The position numbers and the translations under genes were made by a program. Below are positions 33,402-41,900 of a stretch of 48,454 nucleotides of DNA, one piece after another. Under the pieces are notes generated by a model. It saw nothing but the letters and a program-made list of their open reading frames with translations, was not told the DNA's origin and made no database searches. Position 1 is the stretch's first letter. The number at the start of each line of letters is the position of its first letter. The DNA is from Brachybacterium alimentarium (GTDB lineage Bacteria > Actinomycetota > Actinomycetes > Actinomycetales > Dermabacteraceae), in contig NZ_NRGS01000008.1 of assembly GCF_002332425.1 (NCBI RefSeq), positions 20,449 through 68,902 on the forward strand, read 5' to 3'.

Positions 33402-34288
33402 CGATCCTCGCCCCCGCTCCCGAGGACACCGCCCCCGCCCAGGCCCCGCAGGCGGCATTCCGGCCCGCTCGCCGCACCCCGCTGCACAGCCCCGGCTTCT
33501 GCCTGGCCCTCGGTGCGGTCGCAGTCGTCGCGCTCGCGGCGGTCGCCCCCGGTCTGCTCGCGCACCAGGACCCGCTCGAGATCCACCTCGCGGAGAGCTT
33601 CGACGCCCCGAGCCTCCAGCACCCCTTCGGCACCGATCAGTCCGGTCGCGACGTGTACAGCCGGGTGGTCCACGGTGCCGGGCAGTCGTTGGTCATCGGC
33701 CTGGGGGCCACCGCGATCGGACTGCTCGGCGCGCTCGCCCTGGGACTGGCCGGCGGCCTGGGCGGTCGGTTCGCGGACGTCGCCGTGACGCGGGTGATCG
33801 AGGTCCTCTACGCCTTCCCCGGGATACTGCTCGCCCTGATCCTCATCGCCGTCTACGGCAACAGTGCGATGACCCAGATGGTCGCGGTCGGCGTGGCGTC
33901 GATGCCCGGCTATGCGCGGATGGTGCGCGGCCAGGTGCTGTCGGTGAAGGGGTCCCTGTATGTCGAGGCCGCCCGCTCCCTCGGGCACTCGCCGCTGAGG
34001 ATCCTGCTGCGCACGATCCTCCCCAACACCTTCCGACCGCTGACCGTGCTGATCACGCTGGGCATCGGCCAGGCGATCGTCTGGGCCGCAGCGCTCGGCT
34101 TCCTCGGCATGGGTGTCCAGCCGCCCACCGCCGAATGGGGAGCGATGCTCAACGCCGGCCGCAACTACATCCAGATGGCCTGGTGGATGGACTTCTTCCC
34201 GGGCATCACGATCGTCCTGTTCACCCTGTCGCTGACCGTGATCGGCCGTCACCTCCAGCGCGCCACCGATTCCGGAGCCGCCCGATGA
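33398..34288 (+). CDS. ABC permease, DppC/OppC type
   Basis: A 296-aa permease. Family features are HPFGTDQSGRDVYSRVVHGA (about 75-94) and the EAA loop EAARSLGHSPLRILLRTILP (about 191-210). About six helices. Translationally coupled: 4-nt overlaps with the preceding and following genes. Partner of the DppB-type permease. Confidence 0.92.
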   Translation: MTILAPAPEDTAPAQAPQAAFRPARRTPLHSPGFCLALGAVAVVALAAVAPGLLAHQDPLEIHLAESFDAPSLQHPFGTDQSGRDVYSRVVHGAGQSLVIGLGATAIGLLGALALGLAGGLGGRFADVAVTRVIEVLYAFPGILLALILIAVYGNSAMTQMVAVGVASMPGYARMVRGQVLSVKGSLYVEAARSLGHSPLRILLRTILPNTFRPLTVLITLGIGQAIVWAAALGFLGMGVQPPTAEWGAMLNAGRNYIQMAWWMDFFPGITIVLFTLSLTVIGRHLQRATDSGAAR

Positions 34289-35907
34289 AGCCCCTGATCA
34301 CCGCCGAGAACCTCGCGGTCTCCTTCGACGGCACGCCGGTCGTCCACGACGTCTCCTTCACCTTGCGGGCCGGCAGCTGCCTGGGGATCGTGGGGGAGTC
34401 CGGCTCGGGCAAGTCCGTCACCGCACGCAGTCTGCTGGGGCTGAACGGCGAGAACGCCACGGTCACCGCCACCACGCTCGACATCGGCGGAGACCTGCGC
34501 TCCGCCACGGAGGAGCAGTTCCGCCGACTGCGGGGGAGCAGGATCGGGTACGTCCTCCAGGACGCCCTGACTTCGCTGGACCCGATCCGACGGGTCGGCG
34601 CCGAGGTCGCCGAACCGCTGCGGCTGCACGGCGTCCCGCGCGCCGAGCGCCCCGGTCGGGTGCAGGATCTCCTCGCCGCCGCCGGGATCCCCGAGCCCGA
34701 GCTGCGGGCACGTCAGCGGCCCAGCGAGCTGTCCGGCGGGCTGCGCCAGCGTGCGCTGATCGCCGCCGCGCTCGCCCTGGACCCCGAGATCCTCATCGCC
34801 GACGAGCCCACCACGGCGCTCGACGTCACCGTGCAGGCCGAGATCCTCTCGCTGCTGGAGGACAGCCTCGCGCAGGGCCGCTCGATCATCCTGATCAGCC
34901 ACGACCTCGCAGTGGTGGAGCGCCTGGCCGATCACGTGCTGGTCATGAAGCACGGTCGGGTGGTGGAGCAGGGCCCCACCCACGAGGTCCTCACGCATCC
35001 GCAGCACGAGTACACCCAGCGTCTCCTCTCCGCCGTCCCGTCGGCGCACTCCCGCGGGGAGCGACTGTCGGACACCCCGCCGCAGCCGCTGCAGATCCGG
35101 TCCGCAGCGATCCCGCGCCCCGCTGAAGCGGGCCCGGTGCTGTCGGTCCAGGGGGTCACCAAGCGCTATCGCGGGCCCGACGGTCGCCACCGCACCGTGG
35201 TCGACGACGTCTCCTTCGACCTCCACGCCGGGGAGACCCTCGGGATCGTGGGGGAGTCGGGCTCGGGCAAGTCGACCACCGCCTGGATGTCCCTGGCCCT
35301 CACCGCGCCATCGGCCGGTCAGGTCCTGCTCGACGGCCGGCCCTGGTCCGGGCTGCCCGAACGGCGCCGTCGCGGGCGACGACGGCGGATCTCCGTCGTC
35401 CACCAGGACTCCCTGGGATCCTTCGACCCGCGGTGGACCGTCGGCCGGATCATCGCCGACGCCCTCCCCGGCGACGTCCCCCGTGCGCAGCACGCGAGCC
35501 GTGTCGAGGAGCTGCTGGACTCCGTCGGCCTCACCGGTGCCCACGCGGTCCGGCATCCGCTGTCCCTCTCGGGCGGGCAGCGTCAGCGCGTGTCGATCGC
35601 CCGGGCGCTCGCGACCGGCCCGGAGATCCTCGTCCTGGACGAGCCGGTCTCCGCGCTGGACGTATCGATCCAGGCGCAGGTCCTCGACCTGCTCGTGGAC
35701 CTCCAGCGCACTCTGGGCACCGCCTACCTGTTCATCTCCCACGATCTCGGCGTCATCCACCACCTCAGCGACCGCGTCCTCGTGATGCAGGGCGGGCGCA
35801 TCGTGGAATCCGGAAGCGCCGACGACGTCTTCTTCGCCCCTCAGCACGACTACACCCGGCAGCTCGTCTCCGCGCTGCCCAGCCCACGACTCGAGGAGAT
35901 CGCATGA
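34285..35907 (+). CDS. Fused dual-domain ABC ATPase (DppDF type)
   Basis: A 540-aa protein with two complete ABC ATPase domains. The first Walker A is GESGSGKS at 37-44, its signature LSGGLRQR near 149; the second Walker A, also GESGSGKS, is at about 323, its signature LSGGQRQRVSIARALA. Both have clear Walker B (ILIADEPTTALD, ILVLDEPVSALD). The first domain has LSGGL in place of LSGGQ, common in this family. Fused DppD-DppF ATPases are a recognised arrangement. It drives the permeases encoded just upstream. The start at 34285 and stop at 35907 each overlap neighbours by 4 nt. Confidence 0.93.
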   Translation: MKPLITAENLAVSFDGTPVVHDVSFTLRAGSCLGIVGESGSGKSVTARSLLGLNGENATVTATTLDIGGDLRSATEEQFRRLRGSRIGYVLQDALTSLDPIRRVGAEVAEPLRLHGVPRAERPGRVQDLLAAAGIPEPELRARQRPSELSGGLRQRALIAAALALDPEILIADEPTTALDVTVQAEILSLLEDSLAQGRSIILISHDLAVVERLADHVLVMKHGRVVEQGPTHEVLTHPQHEYTQRLLSAVPSAHSRGERLSDTPPQPLQIRSAAIPRPAEAGPVLSVQGVTKRYRGPDGRHRTVVDDVSFDLHAGETLGIVGESGSGKSTTAWMSLALTAPSAGQVLLDGRPWSGLPERRRRGRRRRISVVHQDSLGSFDPRWTVGRIIADALPGDVPRAQHASRVEELLDSVGLTGAHAVRHPLSLSGGQRQRVSIARALATGPEILVLDEPVSALDVSIQAQVLDLLVDLQRTLGTAYLFISHDLGVIHHLSDRVLVMQGGRIVESGSADDVFFAPQHDYTRQLVSALPSPRLEEIA

Positions 35908-37199
35908 CCTTCGCTTCCGCCGTGTCCGCCGACACCGCATCCCCCACCGCACCGATGCACGCGGAGTCCCCCGCAGCTCCTCCCTATGCCGAGCTGAGGG
36001 AGCGCTTCGCCCCGGTCCTCGCGCACATCGCCGAGGGCGCGGTCGAGCGCGACCGCACCCGGCGCCTGCCCCACGAGGAGGTGCGGGCGCTCGCCGAGGC
36101 CGGCTTCACCGCTCTCACGGTGCCCACCTCGTACGGTGGCTCCGGCGCGGACATCGAGACGTTCTTCCGGCTGCTCATCGACCTCGGCGAGGCGGATTCG
36201 AACCTCCCGCAGCTGCTGCGGGCGCACTTCGCCTTCGTCAACGACTTCCTCATCGGCATCGAGGAGGGCGACCCCGCCGACTGGTTCACGCGGATCGCGC
36301 AGGGAGCGGTGTTCGGCAACGCCAGCCATGAGCGCAGCTCCGCCGTCGTCGGCGACCTCGCGACCACCGTGACCGCGACGGACGGCGAGTACCGCCTCTC
36401 GGGCGAGAAGCACTACTCGACCGGCTCGATCTTCGCGGACTGGATCAACGTCTCGGCCCGCACCCCGGACGGCGGTCGTGCCCGCGTCACCGTGGGCAGC
36501 ACCGCTGCGGGCGTGGACATCCGCGACGACTGGGACGGCTTCGGGCAGATCCTCACCGGCAGCGGATCCACCCTGTTCACCGACGTCAGCGTGCCGGCCA
36601 CCCACGTGCGGGTGCTCGAGGGACGCGGAGACGGAGCCCCGACCACGCAGACCTCCTTCCTCCAGCTGGTGCTCCTGGCCTCTCTCGCGGGCGCCGGGCG
36701 GGCGGCGCTGCGCGACGGGATCGACTTCGTCCGCTCCCGCACCCGGGTCTACTCCCAGGGCAGCGGCGCGAGCGCAGCAGCCGATCCGCTGGTCCAGCAG
36801 GTGGTAGGACGTCTCTCGGCGAAGGTGGCCTCGGCCCAGGACGCGGTCCTCGCCGCGGCGCGGGCCCTCGCAGCCGCGCAGGCCGCAGTCGGCACCGAGG
36901 ACCATGAACGCCTCACCGATGCGGCCGAGCTGCGCACCGTCCAGGCGCAGATCACCGCGGTCGAGGACGTGCTGTCCGTGACCACCGAGCTGTTCGAGGT
37001 GGGCGGTGCCTCGGCGACGTCGCGGGGCCGCTCGCTGGACCGCCACTGGCGCAACGCCCGGACCCTCTCCTCGCACAACCCGGTGATCTACCAGGAGCGG
37101 GCCATCGGGGACCGCCTGCTGAACGGGACGGACCTGCTGTACTTCTGGTCGACGGGGCAGGAGCGCACCGGCGGCACGACGCAGACCGCGAGCCGGTGA
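35904..37199 (+). CDS. SfnB/DszC-type acyl-CoA-dehydrogenase-fold flavoprotein
   Basis: A 431-aa protein of the acyl-CoA dehydrogenase fold without a CoA-ester substrate context. The N-terminal helical domain carries LAEAGFTALTVPTSYGGSGA, the middle beta-domain has TDGEYRLSGEKHYSTGSIFA, and the C-terminus has EVGGASATSRGRSLDRHWRN (a His/Arg region typical of DszC/SfnB). Close families oxygenate sulfides and sulfones with reduced flavin (DszC) or take part in dimethyl sulfone use (SfnB). Coupled by 4 nt to the ATPase gene, so co-transcribed with a transporter. A flavin reductase would be needed and is not in the window. Confidence 0.85.
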   Translation: MTFASAVSADTASPTAPMHAESPAAPPYAELRERFAPVLAHIAEGAVERDRTRRLPHEEVRALAEAGFTALTVPTSYGGSGADIETFFRLLIDLGEADSNLPQLLRAHFAFVNDFLIGIEEGDPADWFTRIAQGAVFGNASHERSSAVVGDLATTVTATDGEYRLSGEKHYSTGSIFADWINVSARTPDGGRARVTVGSTAAGVDIRDDWDGFGQILTGSGSTLFTDVSVPATHVRVLEGRGDGAPTTQTSFLQLVLLASLAGAGRAALRDGIDFVRSRTRVYSQGSGASAAADPLVQQVVGRLSAKVASAQDAVLAAARALAAAQAAVGTEDHERLTDAAELRTVQAQITAVEDVLSVTTELFEVGGASATSRGRSLDRHWRNARTLSSHNPVIYQERAIGDRLLNGTDLLYFWSTGQERTGGTTQTASR

Positions 37200-37263
37200 G
37201 CGCTCGGCCGCCCGTCGGCCCCGATCCTCGGCCAGCTGCTCGGCGGGGTCCTCCGCCGGCTGC

Positions 37264-37914
37264 TCAACCGGCGTTCTCCGCCGCCAGCCCGGCGCTGCGG
37301 GCGACCTCGCGCCAGCCCTCGGCGAGCGAGTCGACGGTCGCATGCGCGTTCAGCCCGCTGGGCTGGGGCACCACCCACAGCGCGACGTCCTCGGGCCATC
37401 CCGGCACCGTCGCGGGGTCCTGACGCCCCAGCTGCGCGCGGGGCAGGGCGAACGCGGTGCGATAGGCGGTGATCCCGGAGATCGCGACCGCTGCCGGCCG
37501 CAGCTCCCGGGCGCGGCGCACCAGCTGCTCGCCGCCCGCGCGCAGCTCGTCCTTCGAGAGCTCGTCGGCCCTCGCCGTGGCGCGCGCGACGAGATTGGTC
37601 ATGCCGATGCCGCGCTCCTGGAGCTCGCTCTCGTCGTGCTCTGCGAGACCTCGCGAGGCGTCCACCAGGCGGGAGGTCAGCCCGGCACGGTGCAGCGAGG
37701 GCCAGAACCGGTTCCCGGGCCGAGCGAAGGGCGCGTTGACCGCCGCCGTCCACAAGCCCGGGTTGATGCCGACGATCAGGAGGCGCAGGGTCTGCCCGCA
37801 CGCCGGGTCGGGCTGCACCTCGTCCAGGGCCGAGCCGTCGGACCCGGCGAAGAGGGCCAGGTCATCGCGGGTCGGCTTGCGACCTGCCAGGGGGGAGACG
37901 CGCCGGATGCTCAT
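37264..37914 (-). CDS. mug: Mismatch-specific DNA glycosylase (Mug/UDG family 2)
   Basis: A 216-aa uracil-DNA-glycosylase-superfamily enzyme. Motif A is VGINPGLWTAAVNAPFARPG at about 48-67, with the GINPG catalytic Asn, and the second motif is VPQPSGLNAH near the C-terminus. It removes U or ethenocytosine from mismatches during base-excision repair. The ATG at 37914 is supported by TACAGT (minus strand) exactly 6 nt upstream with no ribosome site, so it is probably leaderless. It is divergent from tdk; the shared gap is only 99 nt. Confidence 0.9.
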   Translation of the reverse strand: MSIRRVSPLAGRKPTRDDLALFAGSDGSALDEVQPDPACGQTLRLLIVGINPGLWTAAVNAPFARPGNRFWPSLHRAGLTSRLVDASRGLAEHDESELQERGIGMTNLVARATARADELSKDELRAGGEQLVRRARELRPAAVAISGITAYRTAFALPRAQLGRQDPATVPGWPEDVALWVVPQPSGLNAHATVDSLAEGWREVARSAGLAAENAG

Positions 37915-38013
37915 TCGGAGACTGTATCGGGGCGCGGTGAGGCGGGGCGGGGGTGGCTTGGTGGGGAGGGCGGGCTCCGCTGCCCCGGCGCACCGCGCGC
38001 GTACCCTGACGCC
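37915..38013. promoter_or_regulatory. Divergent leaderless promoters of mug and tdk
   Basis: In this 99-nt gap, TACAGT (minus strand, 37921-37926) lies 6 nt before the mug ATG, and TACCCT (38002-38007) lies 6 nt before the tdk ATG. Both are ideal leaderless -10 elements; neither gene has a Shine-Dalgarno sequence. No clear -35 is visible for either. Confidence 0.6.
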
Positions 38014-38610
38014 ATGCGCCCCTCCACGGCAGGTCGACTTCACGTCATCGCCGGCCCCATGTTCGCCGGGAAGACCGAGGAGCTGCTGCGACGCGTCCAC
38101 CGGGCGCGACTGGCCGGACAGCAGGTCGAGGTCTTCGGGCACCGGCTCGATGATCGCGGTGGCGCGGACCGCCTGAGCACGCACATCGGGCGCAGCGAGC
38201 CCGCCAGGATGCTCGAGCACCCCCGGGAGCTGCTGGACGCCCTGGGCGGGGAGAGACCGGATCTGGTCGCGCTGGATGAGGCGCAGTTCTTCGGGCCCGG
38301 CCTCGTTCCGGTGCTCGACGAACTGCTCGTCGGCGGCATCCAGGTGGAGGCCGCCGGACTCTGCGTCACCTACGACGGAGGCCCCTTCGAACCGGTGCCC
38401 ACCCTGATGGCGCAAGCCGAGGAGGTCGTGAAGCTCACCGCCGTATGTGTCGTCTGCGGAGCGGATGCGGCATTCCACGTACGGCGGCACGACACCCCGC
38501 AGGAGGGCGATGCCCTGCAGGCCACGGCCGCGCAGATCGGCGGCACGGAGTCCTACCAGGCCCGCTGCCGCGCCCATCGCCACCCCGGAGCCTCGCCCCG
38601 GCGCAGGTAG
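38014..38610 (+). CDS. tdk: Thymidine kinase (type II)
   Basis: A 198-aa deoxynucleoside kinase that phosphorylates thymidine for dTMP salvage. P-loop GPMFAGKT at 14-21, Walker B LVALDEAQFF with catalytic Glu at about 84-93, and a zinc module with C145-x2-C148 and C185-x2-H188. Length is normal. The last 11 residues (HRHPGASPRRR end) are encoded inside the first copy of the 35-bp repeat array, so the repeat has shaped the C-terminus. The start at 38014 is leaderless-type. Convergent neighbours are absent; the next gene is GH92 on the same strand. Confidence 0.92.
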   Translation: MRPSTAGRLHVIAGPMFAGKTEELLRRVHRARLAGQQVEVFGHRLDDRGGADRLSTHIGRSEPARMLEHPRELLDALGGERPDLVALDEAQFFGPGLVPVLDELLVGGIQVEAAGLCVTYDGGPFEPVPTLMAQAEEVVKLTAVCVVCGADAAFHVRRHDTPQEGDALQATAAQIGGTESYQARCRAHRHPGASPRRR

Positions 38611-38721
38611 CGATCGCCGCCGGGGCCTCGCTCCGGCGCAGGGGGCGATGCCCCCGGAGCCTCGCCCCGGCGCACATGACGATCGCCCACGGAGCCGCGC
38701 TCGGCGGCACGCAGCGATTGC
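38583..38721. repeat. Four-copy ~35-bp GC-rich tandem repeat
   Basis: Imperfect copies at 38583-38617, 38618-38651, 38652-38686 and 38687-38721, consensus beginning CCCCGGAGCCTCGCCCCGGC and ending GCGATCGC. The first copy overlaps the tdk 3' end and includes its TAG stop. Most differences are substitutions, and one copy is a base shorter. No spacer-like unique sequence exists between copies. Confidence 0.75.
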
Positions 38722-38924
38722 CCGCGGAACTCGACTGGCCGCCCTGGCAGCACGACGCGGTGCGGTCGTCGACCGAGCAGCATGTCCGGCTCCTCGCCGT
38801 CCAGTGATCCTCGGTGGTTTCGCCCCGACGACACCGCAGCCGGCGGGCTCCCGCGAGCACCTGCAGCCGTCCCACCCCATGTCGGACACCCCGGCGAGCG
38901 GCCGCGGTCGATACTGTGGCGCGC
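38611..38924. other. tdk-GH92 intergenic region, no confident gene
   Basis: A 314-nt region: repeats to 38721, then unique sequence. A possible 43-aa reading frame (38676-38807) ends with LGGTQRLPAELDWPPW, faintly like the start of a DUF1963/YwqG motif, but it begins inside the repeat, has no ribosome site and stops early; I treat it as non-coding or a remnant. A TACTGT hexamer at 38912-38917 is the GH92 -10. Confidence 0.45.
38912..38917 (+). promoter_or_regulatory. Leaderless -10 element of the GH92 gene
   Basis: TACTGT ends 7 nt before the ATG at 38925, and no ribosome site is present between them, consistent with transcription starting at or next to the start codon. Confidence 0.5.
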
Positions 38925-41900
38925 ATGATCGTCACCGCAGACCCCGGCCCCGTCGGCTCGCCCACCAGCAAGGACTCGGCGGGCTTTCTCGCGACCTCCG
39001 CGCTGCGGTACACGGTCGGTGCCGGAGAGGCCGCCGAGCTGCCGCTGCCGGAGCTCGCCGATGCGCCCTCGCCCGTCGGCCGCACCATCGCCGCCGGCGA
39101 CGTGCTGCGCTTCTTCCTGTTCCCCGAGCTCGATGCGGGCCAGACCTGGGGCGCGACCCATGTGTCGCTCGACCTCGTCCTCACGGACGGATCCCGCCTG
39201 TCCGAGTTCGAGCCTCGGGACCAGTACGGCACGACGGCCACCGCCCGCGGCCTCGGCGAGGGCAAGATCCTGTACGCCGACCAGTGGAACGACGTGCAGG
39301 TACCGCTGGACGCCGCCGTGGGTCGCACGATCGCCGAGGTGCTGCTGGTGGCCGACGTCCCCGCCGGCTCCGACGCCGACGCTCCGGACTCCTCCGATCC
39401 TGACGCCGAGGAGCAGAGCGCCGAGGAGGGCCCCACGGTGCATCACTACCCGGGCCTGGAGGATCCCCTGCCGGATGACGCTTCGGGCGACGCGGGGCAC
39501 CTGACCCTCGCCACGCAGGTGAACCTCGCCGCGCACGAGGATCTCGAGGAGGACATCGACGTCGAGGAGCTCGATGCCGGAGCCCACGAGGCCGAGACCG
39601 CTGCCGCCACTGCTGCCGACGACGAGGCGGACGTCGAGGAGCAGAACGGGCCGACCGAGCCGGTGGAGTTCGTCGGCTGGGTCGACGGCCCCTATCTCGG
39701 TCCGCTCCCCGCAGACCCCTCCCGGGAGGATCCGGTGGCGTGGGTGGACACCCGTCGCGGCACCTATGCCTCCGGGGACTTCTCCCGCGGCAACAACCTC
39801 CCGCTGACCGCAGTGCCCAACGGCTTCGCGTTCTTCACCCCGGTCACGGACGCCCGCACCCGGCGCTGGCTGTACGAATACCACCGCCGCAATGGCGAGG
39901 ACAACCGCCCCCGCCTGCAGGGCATGGCCATCTCCCACCAGCCCAGCCCCTGGATGGGAGACCGCAACCAGTTCGTGCTCATGCCCCTGCGGGGCGAGTC
40001 GCCCGATGCCACGCCGGCCGCACGCGCGCTCGGCTTCGACCACGCCGAGGAGACCGCCCGCCCCGATCTCTACGAGGTGGCGCTGGACGGCGGCACCTCC
40101 CTGCGGCTGGCACCCACCGACCACGGCGCGATCTGCGAGATCGACTTCGCCGCCGATGCCGGCACGCCGCATCTGCTGCTCGAGGGCGTCGACGAGAACA
40201 ACCGCATCGATGCCGCCGGTGCGGTGTTCGACGGACGCCTGCGTGCCTGGGTCGACTCCGGCCTCACCGAGGGCTACGCCCGGGCCGACGGTGCCACCCG
40301 GATGTTCGTGCTCGCCGAGGTCGATCCCGCGCCGCTCTCGGTGGCCGGCGCTCGGGGCGACTCCACCGGCAGTGTGCTCACCTTCGCGGAGGGGACGGAA
40401 CGCGTCACGGTGCGGCTGGTCACGAGCTTCATCGGACTCGATCAGGGGCAGCGCACCTTCGCCCAGGAGGTCGAGCGCCGCAGCTTCGCCCAGGTGCGTG
40501 AGGCCGCCCACGGTGCCTGGGCGGAGCGTCTGCGGGTGATCGAGCCGGGCACCGCGACCGCGCCCCAGCTGCGCACCCTGTACGGGAACCTCTATCGGCT
40601 GAACCTCTACCCCAACTCCCAGTGGGAGAACGCGGGCACTGCGACCCGGCCCGAGCCCGTGCATGCGAGCCCGGTGCGCCCCACCAAGGGCAGGGCGACG
40701 GACACCCGCACCAACGCTCAGGTGCTGCCCGGAGCGATCCACGTGAACAACGGCTTCTGGGACACCTACCGCACCGCGTGGCCCGCCTACGCCCTGCTCT
40801 ATCCCGAGCTGGCCGCAGAACTCGCCGACGGCTTCGTGCAGCAGTACCGCGAGGGCGGCTGGATCGCCCGCTGGTCCTCTCCGGGATACGCCGACTGCAT
40901 GACCGGCACCAGCAGCGACATCGCCTTCGCGGATCTCGCCGTCAAGGGAGTCGCCCTGCCCGACCCGCTCGGCGCCTACGAGTCCGGGCTGCGCAACGCC
41001 ACGGTCGCCCCCGAGCAGACCGAGGTGGGCCGCAGGGGCAACGAGCGGGCCGTGTTCACCGGCTACGTCGACACCGACACCTCCGAATCGGTCTCCTGGA
41101 CGCTCGAGGCCCATATCAACGATTTCGGTCTCGCCGCCCAGGCGGAGCTGCTGGCCGACGCCACCGAGGACGAGCAGCACGCCGCGCAGCTGCGCGAGGA
41201 GGCCGCCTACCTGCGGGCCCGGTCCGCGAACTACCTGCTGCTGTTCGATCACGGGGTCGGCTTCTTCCAGGGTCGGCGGGCCGACGGCGCATTCGCGCAG
41301 AGCCCGGAGGAGTTCGATCCGAGAGTCTGGGGCGGGGACTTCACGGAGACCGACGGTTGGAACTTCGCCTTCCATGTCCCGCACGACGGCGAGGGCCTGG
41401 CATCGCTCTACGGAGGCCGGGAGTTCCTGCGTGCGAAGCTCGACGAGTTCTTCGCGACCCCGGAGCGTGCCGATCTCCAGGGCACCTACGGCCACGTGAT
41501 CCACGAGATGGACGAGGCACGGGCGGTGAGGATGGGCCAGTTCGGCGTCTCCAACCAGCCCTCCCACCACATCCCCTTCCTCTACCACCACGCCGGCGCA
41601 CCGCAGAGCGCCTCCCAGGTGGTGCGGGAGGTCCACCGTCGGCTGTTCGTGGGCGAGCAGATCGGTCAGGGATACCCGGGGGACGAGGACAACGGCGAGA
41701 TGAGCGCCTGGTGGCTGCTCACCGCACTGGGCCTGTATCCGCTGCAGCTGGGCACCGGCCGGTACCACCTGGTGGCGCCGCTGTTCGACCACGTGCACGT
41801 CAAGCCCCTCGGGGGCGAGCCGTTCACCGTCGTCGCCGAGACCCGCGGCGACGGCGACGACGACTGCATCACGGGATACACGCGCGACGGTGCAGAGCAT

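Noticed and set aside
37200..37263. Terminator between the SfnB-like and mug genes
   Set aside because: Only a 6-bp CGGCGG/CCGCCG hairpin (37241-37258) is present; too weak to call in such GC-rich DNA.
38583..38721. CRISPR array
   Set aside because: The ~35-bp units are contiguous, diverged and have no unique spacers; no cas genes are nearby.
38676..38807. Small protein or DUF1963 remnant downstream of tdk
   Set aside because: Forty-three codons, starts within the repeat, no ribosome site; the likeness to DUF1963 is a single short stretch.
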